From JAMXLG01 sp963818925 (GTDB lineage: Bacteria; Vulcanimicrobiota; Vulcanimicrobiia; Vulcanimicrobiales; Vulcanimicrobiaceae), in contig CAWFTN010000001.1 in assembly GCA_963818925.1 (NCBI GenBank), forward strand, positions 2,976,001 to 3,040,000: a stretch of DNA of 64,000 nucleotides, given 5' to 3'. A model generated the notes under the pieces. It searched no databases, was not told the origin of the DNA, and saw only the letters and a program-made list of their open reading frames with translations. A program made the position numbers and the translations under genes. Positions 51,038 to 59,959 of the stretch are shown here, piece by piece (within the stretch, counting starts at the first letter, position 1; the number at the start of each line of letters is the position of its first letter).

Positions 51038-51826
51038 TTGAGTCGAATCATCGCCCTCGTCAACCAAAAAGGCGGCGTCGGAAAAAGCACGACGGCCGTG
51101 AATCTCGGTGCTGCGCTCGCCGTGCAAGGCCGCAAGGTACTCGTCGTCGACTGCGATCCGCAAGGTAATACGACGACCGGCTTCGGCATCGAAAAACACA
51201 GTCTCAATCGCGACGTCTACAACGTGTTGATGCAGGAAGCGACGATCGACGACGTCATGCAGCGCACCGAGCTCGAGAATCTGCAGCTCGTGCCCGCGAC
51301 GATCAATCTCGCCGGCGCCGAAATCGAACTCGTCTCCGCGCTCTCACGTGAAACGCGGTTGCGTCAAGCGGTCGTGCCTGTCGCATCGCGATTCGATTTC
51401 GTATTGATCGATTGTCCGCCATCGCTCGGTTTGCTGACGATCAATGCGCTCACCGGCGCCGAAGAAATCATCATTCCGGTGCAGGCGGAATACTATGCAC
51501 TCGAAGGGCTTTCGCAACTCACCGCGGTGGTGCGGCGCGTGCGCGAAGCGCTCAATCCGACGCTTCACGTCAGCGGTGTCCTCGTCACGATGTTCGACGG
51601 ACGCACGCGACTCGCAATGGAAGTCCTCGACGAACTCGAAAAATACTTTCCGGAACAAATGTTCAAAACGCAGATCCCACGCAACATCCGTCTTTCTGAA
51701 GCGCCGTCGTACGGTAAACCCGTCATTCTCTTTGACGTGAAGAGCCGCGGCGCGCAAGCGTATCTCGCGCTTGCGCGTGAGCTGCTCGCGCCTGAAAACG
51801 CGCAGGCCGTCGGGCACGGCGCGTGA
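51038..51826 (+). CDS. parA: Chromosome partitioning ATPase ParA/Soj
   Basis: A 262-residue P-loop ATPase with the deviant Walker A NQKGGVGKSTTAVNLGAALA, VVDCDPQGNTTTGFG, and FVLIDCPPSLGLLTINAL. Chromosomal rather than plasmid type (no N-terminal extension). It moves ParB-parS complexes and modulates DnaA. TTG start at 51038. Its stop overlaps parB (GTGA). Confidence 0.95.
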   Translation: MSRIIALVNQKGGVGKSTTAVNLGAALAVQGRKVLVVDCDPQGNTTTGFGIEKHSLNRDVYNVLMQEATIDDVMQRTELENLQLVPATINLAGAEIELVSALSRETRLRQAVVPVASRFDFVLIDCPPSLGLLTINALTGAEEIIIPVQAEYYALEGLSQLTAVVRRVREALNPTLHVSGVLVTMFDGRTRLAMEVLDELEKYFPEQMFKTQIPRNIRLSEAPSYGKPVILFDVKSRGAQAYLALARELLAPENAQAVGHGA

Positions 51827-52692
51827 GCCAAGCTCCCAAACGCGGTCTCGGCAGGGGCCTCGGCGCCCTGCTGGGCGATGCGCCGGTGCCGACGGCGCCG
51901 GCCGCACGCGAAGCGATGCGCGAACTTCCGATCGCATCGATTATGCCGAATCCGCGTCAGCCGCGCACGACGTTCGATCGAGCGTCGCTTGAAGAACTGC
52001 AGGCTTCCATCGCCGTCTACGGCGTCCTCGTGCCGATCATCGTGCGCAAGCGCGGCGAGAGATACGAACTCGTCGCCGGCGAGCGGCGCTGGCGTGCCTG
52101 CGCGGGATTGCGCAAAGAGACGATTCCCGCGATCGTGCGCGAGAGCGACGACCGTGATTCGCTCGAAGTCGCGATCATCGAAAATCTGCAGCGTGAGAAT
52201 TTAAATCCGCTCGAAGAAGCCGCGGGCTTTTCCCACTTGATCGACGAGTACGGCCTAACGCAAGAAGATGTTGCGCAGCGTCTCGGCAAGAGTCGCCCAG
52301 TTATTGCGAACGGCTTGCGATTGCTGCAACTGCCCGATGCGATCAAGGCGATGCTCGCCGATGCACGTCTCTCCGCCGGACATGCTCGTGCATTACTTGC
52401 TGCGCCGCCAGATCAACGCATTCAACTCGCCGAACGCGCGATTAACGAAGGGCTTTCCGTGCGCGCGCTCGAGCGCCTTACCGGAGCCGTCGACACGCCG
52501 AACGCGCAGAAAATCCCGCGTACGCGCGAGCTTTCACCGGAAGAGCATGATTTTGAATCGCGACTGCGCGAGCGCTTCGGCACGCACGTGGCGATCGTTC
52601 GCAGCGGCCGCGGCGGACGCATCGAATTGCGTTTCACGAATGACAAAGAGTTGATGCGCCTCGGCGATCTGCTCCTCGATATCGAAGAATGA
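51823..52692 (+). CDS. parB: Chromosome partitioning protein ParB/Spo0J
   Basis: A 289-residue centromere-binding CTPase. IMPNPRQPRTTFD and LVAGERRWRACAGL are the ParB/Srx motifs; ENLQRENLNPLEEA follows; the helix-turn-helix is QEDVAQRLGKSRPVIANGLR. The C-terminal dimerisation part ends MRLGDLLLDIEE. It starts with GTG overlapping parA. Likely targets are the parS-like sites at 49577 and 49613. Confidence 0.95.
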   Translation: MSQAPKRGLGRGLGALLGDAPVPTAPAAREAMRELPIASIMPNPRQPRTTFDRASLEELQASIAVYGVLVPIIVRKRGERYELVAGERRWRACAGLRKETIPAIVRESDDRDSLEVAIIENLQRENLNPLEEAAGFSHLIDEYGLTQEDVAQRLGKSRPVIANGLRLLQLPDAIKAMLADARLSAGHARALLAAPPDQRIQLAERAINEGLSVRALERLTGAVDTPNAQKIPRTRELSPEEHDFESRLRERFGTHVAIVRSGRGGRIELRFTNDKELMRLGDLLLDIEE

Positions 52693-52871
52693 TTCCAATC
52701 ACACGTATTCTGACAGTGTTGATGTTCGGCGCACTCTGCTTTGTGTTGATCGTGCCCATGGCGCTGCAGCGTCACAATATGGTGATTGCAATCGGGATCA
52801 GCGCGGCATTCGTCCTGTACTTGGTCGTCAATATCGTATTATGGCTGCGGATGATGAAACCGCGCGTGTAA
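52689..52871 (+). CDS. Small two-helix membrane protein
   Basis: 60 residues with two hydrophobic helices (ILTVLMFGALCFVLIVPMAL, AIGISAAFVLYLVVNIVLWL) and a short basic C-terminus. Its ATG overlaps the parB stop by four bases and its 3' end overlaps thiE by 31 bases. No family recognised. The overlap with parB favours translation. Confidence 0.55.
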   Translation: MIPITRILTVLMFGALCFVLIVPMALQRHNMVIAIGISAAFVLYLVVNIVLWLRMMKPRV

Positions 52872-53488
52872 GCCGCTTGCGCGGCATTTACGCGATTCTC
52901 AATGAAGGCGACGACGTGCTTCGCCTCGCGCGCGCGACCGTCGATGCAGGGATCCGAATCGTCCAGTACCGCGCGAAGCGCGGCATCGTGACCGGGCATT
53001 TGCGCGCGCTGCGCGATATGACGTCGGCCGTTGGCGCATTGCTCGTCGTAAACGACGACTGGCGCGCGGCCGTGGAATTCGGTTGCGACGGCGTTCACCT
53101 CGGCCCCGACGACGACGGCTTTGTCGACATTGCACCGGTACGCGCCGCAATCGGCACCCGGTTGATCGGCCTTTCGTGCGGCACCGTCGAGGAGGCCCGT
53201 GAGGCCAATCGCCTCGGCGCAGACTACATCGGCGTCGGTTCCGTCTACGCGACGGCCTCGAAGGCCGACGCCGGCGACCCGATCGGCGTGGACGGGCTGC
53301 AGCGCGTTGCCGCCGCGGCGACGATGCCGGTGGCGGCGATCGGCGGGATCACCGCACGCAATCTCGAGCCCGTTCGCCACTGCGGTGTGGCGATGGCGGC
53401 AGTCATCTCAGCCATCTCGGCTGCACCGGACCCGCAGTCCGCCGCGCACGAGCTGGTCCGCCAGTGGAACGGCGATGGGGAAGTTTGA
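52841..53488 (+). CDS. thiE: Thiamine phosphate synthase
   Basis: A 215-residue TIM-barrel enzyme that joins HMP-diphosphate and thiazole phosphate. Segments IRIVQYRAKRG (usual QLREK region), LLVVNDDWRAAVEFGCDGVH then LGPDD, DYIGVGSVYATASK and VAAIGGITARNLEPV are all typical. thiD lies two genes downstream, so the two late thiamine steps are together; thiC, thiG and a TPP riboswitch were not seen. Confidence 0.92.
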   Translation: MAADDETARVSRLRGIYAILNEGDDVLRLARATVDAGIRIVQYRAKRGIVTGHLRALRDMTSAVGALLVVNDDWRAAVEFGCDGVHLGPDDDGFVDIAPVRAAIGTRLIGLSCGTVEEAREANRLGADYIGVGSVYATASKADAGDPIGVDGLQRVAAAATMPVAAIGGITARNLEPVRHCGVAMAAVISAISAAPDPQSAAHELVRQWNGDGEV

Positions 53489-53837
53489 CGAAACCTTTGC
53501 GGCCCTCAAAGGGCTGCTCGCGCCGTACGCGACGCGCCTGCACGTCACAGCCGATGGCTCTGCGACCTACATGCTCGACGGCGAATACGCTCCGGCGATC
53601 AAGCGGCCGATGTTCTTCGCGGGCGTTCGCGCCGGGCGCGCATATGTTAGCTTTTATCTGATGCCCGTATATTCAAATCCCGAATTGATGGGGCGCATCT
53701 CCGATTCGCTGCGCCGAAGGCTGCACGGTAAATCGTGTTTTAACTTCACGCGGCCGGAACCGGAGCTATTCGATGAATTGCGTGGGCTCGTGCATAGCGG
53801 GTTCGACTGCTACGAGCGTTTGGGCTACGTGAAATGA
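53475..53837 (+). CDS. Conserved hypothetical protein between thiE and thiD
   Basis: A 120-residue soluble protein from the ATG at 53475, overlapping thiE by 14 bases. It reads MGKFDETFAALKGLLAPYAT, then a beta-rich stretch (MFFAGVRAGRAYVSFYLMPV) and LHGKSCFNFTRPEPELFDEL. I recall similar uncharacterised proteins in many bacteria but cannot name the family. Its stop overlaps the thiD start (ATGA). A link to thiamine is only suggested by position. Confidence 0.75.
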   Translation: MGKFDETFAALKGLLAPYATRLHVTADGSATYMLDGEYAPAIKRPMFFAGVRAGRAYVSFYLMPVYSNPELMGRISDSLRRRLHGKSCFNFTRPEPELFDELRGLVHSGFDCYERLGYVK

Positions 53838-54592
53838 CGGCAGTTCTGTCGATCGGAACGACGCATCCGTGGAACATCGCGGGGGTCGGTCTCGACGCGC
53901 TCGTCGGCCACGAACTCGGCGTGCGTACGATAACGATACGCACGGCCGTTACCGCGCAAGACGAGCGCGGATTGCATGCATTGCAAACGCTCTCGCCCGA
54001 GATCGTTCGCGCGCAATTCGAGACCGCGCATCCATCGGAGATCGACGCTGTGCGTGTCGGCGCGCTGACGTCGGTCGAAATGATCGGCATCGTCAGTGAA
54101 AGCTTGCGCCGGTACTACGATCATCCGATCGTCGTCGATCCCGTCTTCACGGCGACACGCGGCGGAACGTTTGCGGACGACGACACGCTCGCCGCGCTTC
54201 GCGAGGCGATTCTCACGCTGCCAAACGTCATCGTGACTCCGAATATTATTGAAGCGCAGCGGCTTCTCGCCGGCCGCAAAATCGATCGCGATTCGATCGC
54301 GCAAGCCGCGCGAGATATCCAGCACCTCGGCTGTCGCGCCGTGTTGCTGAAGGGCGGACACCTGCGGGGGAATCCCGTCGATGCGCTTGCGACGCGGGAT
54401 AGCGTCGAGCTCTTCGATGGAGCGCGCGTCGAAGGCGACCTGCGCGGAACGGGATGTTTGCTCGCCATGGCGCTTGCCTGTGCGCTCGCGCAAGGCGACC
54501 CGCTTCGCGATGGAGTTCAGTTTGCGCGCGCGTTCGTGCGACGAAAGATTGCGAGCGCGCGGGAGTTCGGCGGCCTTCCCGTGGCGTATTAG
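53834..54592 (+). CDS. thiD: Hydroxymethylpyrimidine/phosphomethylpyrimidine kinase
   Basis: A 252-residue ribokinase-fold kinase that phosphorylates HMP and HMP-P for thiamine synthesis. Conserved parts are VVDPVFTATRGGTFADDDTL, VTPNIIEAQRLL, AVLLKGGHL and the anion hole GTGCLLAMALACALAQG. The N-terminal SDPSGGAG-type motif is altered to THPWNIAGVG. Overlaps the upstream gene by four bases. Confidence 0.9.
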   Translation: MTAVLSIGTTHPWNIAGVGLDALVGHELGVRTITIRTAVTAQDERGLHALQTLSPEIVRAQFETAHPSEIDAVRVGALTSVEMIGIVSESLRRYYDHPIVVDPVFTATRGGTFADDDTLAALREAILTLPNVIVTPNIIEAQRLLAGRKIDRDSIAQAARDIQHLGCRAVLLKGGHLRGNPVDALATRDSVELFDGARVEGDLRGTGCLLAMALACALAQGDPLRDGVQFARAFVRRKIASAREFGGLPVAY

Positions 54593-54599
54593 CCGCGAA

Positions 54600-55613
54600 A
54601 TGACCACGATCGCAACGACGACTTCAGCAAAACCACGCGTTATGTCCGGAATGCGCCCGACCGGCGGCCTGCATCTTGGGCATCTTGTCGGCGTGCTGAC
54701 GCAATGGAGTGTCTTTTGCGACACCGCCAATGCCTACTTCGAGATTGCCGATCTACACGCGTACACGACGGGATACGAGGACCCGCAGGCGATTCGCGAC
54801 GCGCGCAACGAGATGGTGGCGGTGTGGCTTGCGGCCGGCGTCGATCCGAAGAAGTCGACGATTTTCTTGCAATCCGCCGTTCCGGAAATCGCGGAGTTGC
54901 ACACGCTGCTTTCGATGATCACGCCGGTGTCGTGGCTGGAACGCGTACCGACGTGGAAGGGTCAGATCGAAGAACTCGGCTCGCATGTCGCGACGTACGG
55001 GTTCCTCGGATATCCGTTGCTGCAAGTGTGCGACATTGCGATCGTTCGCGGCGAACGCGTCCCCGTCGGCCGGGATCAAGTCGCGCACCTCGAGTTCGGA
55101 CGCGAAGTGGTGCGGCGGTTCAATTATTTGTACGGCGACGGGAACGAAGTGCTCGTCGAAGCGCAGCCGACGTTAACCGAGTTTGCGGAAGTGCCGGGCA
55201 CCGACGGACGCAAAATGTCGAAGTCCTACAACAACGCGATCCTCATCGCCGACGACGAGGAAACGACGACGAAAAAGGTCCGGTCGATGATCACCGATCC
55301 GCAGAAAGTGCGCAAGGGTGATCCGGGGCGGCCGGAGATTTGTCCGGTGTTCGCACTCTGGAAGTTCGTCAATCCGCTCAAACTCGATGCGATCGCGGAA
55401 GGCTGCCGCAGCGGTGCGTTGGGATGCGTTGCGGATAAAACCGATTTCGCCGAGCAACTCAACGCGTATCTGCGTCCGGTTCGAGAACGGCTCGCGGTCT
55501 TTCGCCAAGATCCGGCGCAAGTCGAAGCGATCATTGCCGAAGGTACTGCGCGCACGCGGGAAATCGCGTCGTCGGTCATGCTCGACGTGAAACGCGCGAT
55601 GAAGTTGCTCTAG
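54600..55613 (+). CDS. trpS: Tryptophanyl-tRNA synthetase
   Basis: 337 residues from the ATG at 54600; the frame is open further upstream inside thiD but that part is Arg-rich. Class I signatures: SGMRPTGGLHLGHLVG (HIGH) and GRKMSKSYNNAI (KMSKS). QVCDIAIVRGERVPVGRDQV is the Trp-binding region. Length fits bacterial TrpRS. Seven bases separate it from thiD. The 3' end overlaps the convergent hydrolase remnant by four bases. Confidence 0.96.
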   Translation: MTTIATTTSAKPRVMSGMRPTGGLHLGHLVGVLTQWSVFCDTANAYFEIADLHAYTTGYEDPQAIRDARNEMVAVWLAAGVDPKKSTIFLQSAVPEIAELHTLLSMITPVSWLERVPTWKGQIEELGSHVATYGFLGYPLLQVCDIAIVRGERVPVGRDQVAHLEFGREVVRRFNYLYGDGNEVLVEAQPTLTEFAEVPGTDGRKMSKSYNNAILIADDEETTTKKVRSMITDPQKVRKGDPGRPEICPVFALWKFVNPLKLDAIAEGCRSGALGCVADKTDFAEQLNAYLRPVRERLAVFRQDPAQVEAIIAEGTARTREIASSVMLDVKRAMKLL

Positions 55614-56159
55614 CTGCGGCTTGCAGATCGAATATCGCCGGCAATGCGATCGAGCTCACCGGTGAATTGATGTCCGCATCCGGTGAGTAAGACGATGTTC
55701 GCGGCGGGCAACGTCCTGTGGTAGTCGTGCGCATCGCTTACCGGAATCACCGGATCGTCGTCGCTTTGATACAGCGTGATCGCGACGTTCGCGGGTAACC
55801 GCCGGGCGAAATCGTGGGGAGGCGTGAAATCATCGACTCCCCAATGGCTATCCGCGCCCTTATAGGGCGGTGCCAAGAGAAAGAGGTTTCGCGACCTCAC
55901 CGGCTTCGGAAGAAGAGAGGAACTTGAGTACCGCCGCGGCGCCGATCGAGTGCGCGACCACGGTGGTGGTTCCTTGCAGGTCGTGAAACACTTCGTTCAG
56001 CCGCGGCTGCGTGGCGTCCCAGTCGATCTGCTCGAGACCCTCGATGTGAGGATAGTGAACGGCAACGCCTTCATCGAGCGCGTGCGTCATGCCTGAAACA
56101 ATGGCTCGATCGAAGGCGAACGCGCCATCGCCGCCCCCATGAATGAAGAGCACATGCAT
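55610..56159 (-). pseudogene. Alpha/beta hydrolase interrupted by a frameshift
   Basis: The 5' part from the ATG at 56159 reads MHVLFIHGGGDGAFAFD and contains the nucleophile elbow VAHSIGAAAVLKFLS, then runs into a stop at 55860. The 3' part resumes in another frame as NLFLLAPPYKGADSHWGVDD and DDDPVIPVSDAHDYH...LTGCGHQF, which supply the acid and the catalytic His. Removing one A from the AAA run near 55893 would join them as ...GEVANLFLLAPPYKG. So there is a single-base insertion, either real or a sequencing error. The whole would be ~183 residues of the RBBP9/YdeN-like size. Confidence 0.75.
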
Positions 56160-56220
56160 CCCGTGTATATACCCCGTGAGACAGGGGACAAAATTCCGGC
56201 GTGGAAGGCAAAATATCGTC

Positions 56221-57864
56221 ATGCCATTGCTCGGCGTTATTCTTGCCCTTGCCACCGCATTGGATGCTCCGCAGCGGGCCCGTATCGATGCGGTCTTCAA
56301 AAGCTATACGTCATCCACGCCGGGCTGCGCGCTCGGCGTTTTTCGTAACGGCGCCATTGCGTACGCGCACGGCTACGGCATGGCTGATCTCGAACGGAAC
56401 GTCCCGATCACGGCGGAGTCCGTGTTCGACGTCGGCTCGGTCTCGAAACAATTCGCCGCCGCGGCGATCGCGATGCTGGCCGATCAAGGCAAACTGAAGT
56501 TCACCGACGACGTTCACAAGTTTATCCCGGAACTACCGAACTACGGCACGCCGCTGACGCTCAACGAATTGATGTGGCATACGAGCGGATTGCGCGACTA
56601 CACCGATCTGCTGGATCTTGAAGGCTACGGACTCGAACAAGCGACGACGGACGGCGATGCACTTTCGGCCATCGTGCGTCAGCGCCATCTCGAGTTTCCG
56701 AGCGGGACGCGTTACGAATACTCGAACACGAATTACTTCTTGCTCTCCGTCGTCGTGAAACATGTGACGGGGCAAACGCTTTCTGAGTACGTCAGCCGGA
56801 ATATTTTCCAGCCGCTCGGCATGACGCACACGCTGTACCGCACCGACTACGCAATGCTCATCCCGAATCGCGCGATGGGCTATGCGCCCGCATCGAACGG
56901 CCGCTTCAAAAACAGCATGTCGAATTGGGAGCAGACCGGCGACGGCGCGGTTCAAATTTCGATTCAAGACGTTGCGAAATGGGATGAAAATTTCTATCAT
57001 CCGAAAGTTGGCGGTGCGCAGCTCGTCAGCCAATTGCAAACGCCCGGACATCTTTCGAACGGCGAGCCCTTGCACTACGCGCGCGGGCTCTTCATCGGCG
57101 ACTACCGCGGTCTGCACTCCGTGACGCATGGCGGCGCATGGATCGGTTATCGCGCGGCCTTTGACCGGTTCCCCACGGTGCATACGTCCGTCGTCGTGCT
57201 CTGCAACTCCGATGCCGCATCGCCCGGATCGCTCGCGCAAGGCGTCGAGGATATCGTCCTTGCACCGTATGTTCGCCCGATCCCACATAGTGCGACTGCG
57301 GCGAGCGGCAAGACGACGGTATCGACTGTCGCCTTGGGCGGGGCATATTTCGATGAGGCCGGCGCTGAAGTGTTCCGCGTGGCCGTGCACGACTCACGAG
57401 TCGCGCTCAGCCTCGGCGGAACGGAGTATCCGCTCACTCCGGTCGGCGGATCATCATTTCGCGTCGGCTCGACGCCGGTCACGTTCGTGACCGCGGGCAA
57501 CGGGGCGGTGACCGCTCTCCGCCTCGGCAGCGGAGACGACGCGTCGTTCGCGCGCAAATTTACGCCGGTAATGCCGACCGCCGAGCAATTGAGCGGCGTG
57601 CCGGGCAAGTACTACAGTCCGGAACTCGATGTCACGTGGCAACTGCGCGCCAACGGACAAACGCTTTCGCTCGCTCCCGCGCGCTATATGCCCGAGGGAG
57701 CGGCGGGGAAGCTGCAGCCCCAAATGGCCGACACATTCACGTCCAATGCCGGGTTCCTCATTCGTCTCACGCGCGACCCGACCGGCGCCGTGACCGGCTT
57801 TTCGCTGAGCGCGGGCCGCGGATTACGCTCGCTGATCTTCACGCGGGTAGCAAATCAACCATAA
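56221..57864 (+). CDS. Secreted serine hydrolase (beta-lactamase/DD-peptidase fold)
   Basis: 547 residues from the ATG at 56221, which gives a short signal-like N-terminus. The penicillin-binding/class C fold motifs are S73-V-S-K76, Y167-S-N169 and HGG in SVTHGGAWIGYR. A beta-rich C-terminal domain (residues ~370-547) of the type appended to many such hydrolases follows. Substrates in this family range from D-amino acid peptides to esters; antibiotic resistance should not be assumed. It is divergent from the broken hydrolase. Confidence 0.88.
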   Translation: MPLLGVILALATALDAPQRARIDAVFKSYTSSTPGCALGVFRNGAIAYAHGYGMADLERNVPITAESVFDVGSVSKQFAAAAIAMLADQGKLKFTDDVHKFIPELPNYGTPLTLNELMWHTSGLRDYTDLLDLEGYGLEQATTDGDALSAIVRQRHLEFPSGTRYEYSNTNYFLLSVVVKHVTGQTLSEYVSRNIFQPLGMTHTLYRTDYAMLIPNRAMGYAPASNGRFKNSMSNWEQTGDGAVQISIQDVAKWDENFYHPKVGGAQLVSQLQTPGHLSNGEPLHYARGLFIGDYRGLHSVTHGGAWIGYRAAFDRFPTVHTSVVVLCNSDAASPGSLAQGVEDIVLAPYVRPIPHSATAASGKTTVSTVALGGAYFDEAGAEVFRVAVHDSRVALSLGGTEYPLTPVGGSSFRVGSTPVTFVTAGNGAVTALRLGSGDDASFARKFTPVMPTAEQLSGVPGKYYSPELDVTWQLRANGQTLSLAPARYMPEGAAGKLQPQMADTFTSNAGFLIRLTRDPTGAVTGFSLSAGRGLRSLIFTRVANQP

Positions 57865-57935
57865 CGTAGCGCCGTCACAGCGCCCCATCGTCTTGCGATA
57901 TCATTAGCACATGGGCTCAATTCGGGAGGACAACC

Positions 57936-58580
57936 ATGAAGCTGCGTTTTGCCGCGCTGGCGTTCATTGCCGCGTTCGCTTTTGTCACGATCGCGCGTGC
58001 CGATGAGGGGCCGACGAACACCGGTCCGTTGACGATGAGCGAGACACAATTCGTTCAGCAGGTTCAACAAGATCTTACGCACCGCTACCCGACGGTGAGC
58101 GACGCAACAAAGGCCGGCTACGTGCGATACACGGCACCGGATGACACCGGCGCGATCAGCTACGCAAACAAACAATGGGCGTCCGATCAAACGCATCCGA
58201 GCCAGCTGTGGTACGACAAGAACGGCAAGCTGATGGGTGGCGACTACTCCGTCCTGCGTCCGAACAATGAGCCCCGTCCGAATCTGTGGGGCGTCGATCC
58301 CGGCCGCTGGGTCGAACTCAACGGACACGTCCACTACGTCACCAAGGACGGAAGCGGCGCGATGAAATACGATCAGTGGGTTTGGAACAAAGATTTCGTG
58401 GCCGCCGGCGGCTCGCTTACAAATCCGTCGGCCGACACGCTGGTCAAGATGGGCAAGGTCAAAAGCGCAAGCGACGTCGTGACGATCTTCGAGTTTCCGA
58501 CCATTTGGGATCTGACCGTCTGGGTGAAACCGAATCCCTACGGCGCATTCGCGTGGGAGAATCCGGACTCGAAGCCCTGA
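57936..58580 (+). CDS. Secreted protein of unknown function
   Basis: 214 residues with a clear signal peptide (MKLRFAALAFIAAFAFVTIA, cleavage near ARA-DEG) and a strong ribosome binding site (gggagga). The mature part is rich in aromatic residues: GYVRYTAPDDTGAISYANKQ, PSQLWYDKNGKLMGGDYSVL, LWGVDPGRWVELNGHVHYVT, KYDQWVWNKDF. No Cys in the mature part and no recognised domain. It stands alone between two terminators or repeats. Confidence 0.75.
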   Translation: MKLRFAALAFIAAFAFVTIARADEGPTNTGPLTMSETQFVQQVQQDLTHRYPTVSDATKAGYVRYTAPDDTGAISYANKQWASDQTHPSQLWYDKNGKLMGGDYSVLRPNNEPRPNLWGVDPGRWVELNGHVHYVTKDGSGAMKYDQWVWNKDFVAAGGSLTNPSADTLVKMGKVKSASDVVTIFEFPTIWDLTVWVKPNPYGAFAWENPDSKP

Positions 58581-58593
58581 TCGCCTGAAATCA

Positions 58594-58625
58594 AACGCCC
58601 GACGAAATCTCGCCGGGCGTTTTGT
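58594..58625 (+). terminator. Rho-independent terminator
   Basis: ACGCCCG (58595-58601) pairs with CGGGCGT (58614-58620) and is followed by TTTTG. It lies 14 bases past the stop of the secreted protein gene. Confidence 0.8.
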
Positions 58626-58632
58626 TCGTAAT

Positions 58633-58679
58633 GATCCTTCGACTACGGTGCTGCGTACCTGCGCTCAGGATGACAATGG
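58633..58679. repeat. Palindromic repeat before the aminotransferase 3' end
   Basis: gatccttcgactacggtgct and gcgctcaggatgacaatgg match the right arm of the repeat family. Confidence 0.8.
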
Positions 58680-59876
58680 TCAGCCTTTGAACTTTGGAAG
58701 CACCGTGCGGATTTGCGAGAGGGCGTAGTCGATGTCGTCCAGCGACGCAGCGTACGAGAAGCGAAGATAGCCGGCTCCCGCGGGGCCGAACGATGAGCCG
58801 CCGCCGCAAGCAACGCCGCCTTCTTCTAAGAGGAAGCCCGCGAGCGCCTTATCATTGTGCGTGATCTGCTGCACGTTGGGGAACGCGTAGAACGCGCCTT
58901 CCGGCAGCGTGCAACTCATCCCTGGAATCTCATTCAATCCTTTGACGAGCTTGTCACGGCGTTGGCGGAAGATTTCGTTCATCTCGCGCACGGGCGCGTC
59001 GTCGCCCGTCAACGCAGCGATTCCCGCTTTTTGCACGAACGTCGCGACGCAGCTGAACGTGTTGTTGTTGAAGAGCGTCACGACCTTGCAAATATCTTCC
59101 GGCATGATCGCGTACCCCAGACGCCATCCCGTCATTGCATACGCTTTCGAGAAGCCGTCAACGACGATCGTGCGATCTTGCATACCCGGCAGCGACGCGA
59201 TCGACATGAACTCGGTGTCGAGATAGAAATTGCGGCTGTATATTTCGTCGGCAATGACCAGGAAGTCGTGCTTTTGCGCGAGTTCCGCAATGCGCTCGAG
59301 ATCCTCACGCAACAACACACCGCCGGTCGGATTGTGTGGCGAGTTGATGACGACCGCTTTCGTGCGATCGCTCACGCGCCGTTCGAGTTCGTCAAGATCC
59401 ATGCGCCACTCGAGCGATTCGCGCAGCGGAATGCGGACGACGTTGGCTTGGAGATACGACGACGCCGAACCGTACGCCGGGTACGCCGGGTCGAAATAGA
59501 TGAAGTCGTCACCCGGATTGAGGATCGCGCTGAGGATATTCCAGATAATTGGTTTTGCACCGGGCGCAACCGTGACGTTCGCGGCCGTATAGGGCTTCGG
59601 CATCTTGCGGAAACGCGTCGCGTAATCGGCGATTGTTTCACGCAATTCGATGATGCCCGCGGACGGCGTGTAGTGCGTATCGTGTCCCATCATCGACGCA
59701 ACTGCGGCATCTTTAATGTGCTGCGGCGTATCGAAATCGGGTTCGCCGATTTCCATGTGCACGACACGACGCCCCGTCGCCTCGATCTCTCGGGCGCGAG
59801 CTAATACTTGGAATGCGTTCTCTGCACCTAAGCGAGCAACCGCGTCCGCAATTCGTTGATCGTGCACTGCCAACAT
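58680..59876 (-). CDS. Pyridoxal-phosphate aminotransferase, class I/II
   Basis: 398 residues from the ATG at 59876 (a TTG lies six bases upstream). Fold type I aminotransferase of the aspartate/aromatic group: HMEIGEPDFDTP at the N-terminus, NSPHNPTGGVL (cofactor Asn), VIADEIYSRNFY (Asp and Tyr), VVDGFSKAYAMTGWRLGYAI (Schiff-base Lys), and YLRFSYAASL with the carboxylate-binding Arg. It transfers an amino group from an amino acid to a 2-oxo acid; the specific pair is unclear. Divergent from the DUF11 gene with an 83-base AT-rich gap. Confidence 0.92.
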   Translation of the reverse strand: MLAVHDQRIADAVARLGAENAFQVLARAREIEATGRRVVHMEIGEPDFDTPQHIKDAAVASMMGHDTHYTPSAGIIELRETIADYATRFRKMPKPYTAANVTVAPGAKPIIWNILSAILNPGDDFIYFDPAYPAYGSASSYLQANVVRIPLRESLEWRMDLDELERRVSDRTKAVVINSPHNPTGGVLLREDLERIAELAQKHDFLVIADEIYSRNFYLDTEFMSIASLPGMQDRTIVVDGFSKAYAMTGWRLGYAIMPEDICKVVTLFNNNTFSCVATFVQKAGIAALTGDDAPVREMNEIFRQRRDKLVKGLNEIPGMSCTLPEGAFYAFPNVQQITHNDKALAGFLLEEGGVACGGGSSFGPAGAGYLRFSYAASLDDIDYALSQIRTVLPKFKG

Positions 59877-59959
59877 CGACAAAAGCCTTTCAAAATTTAG
59901 ACAAACTCAGCGTAACTAAATCAAGGGGGCGCCCTGCGCCTGTCGAAGCGTCACGCGTC

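Noticed and set aside
59636..59651. Extra parS-like half site (TGTTTCACG) in the aminotransferase gene
   Set aside because: Only the left half matches; the right half is unrelated, so it is likely chance.
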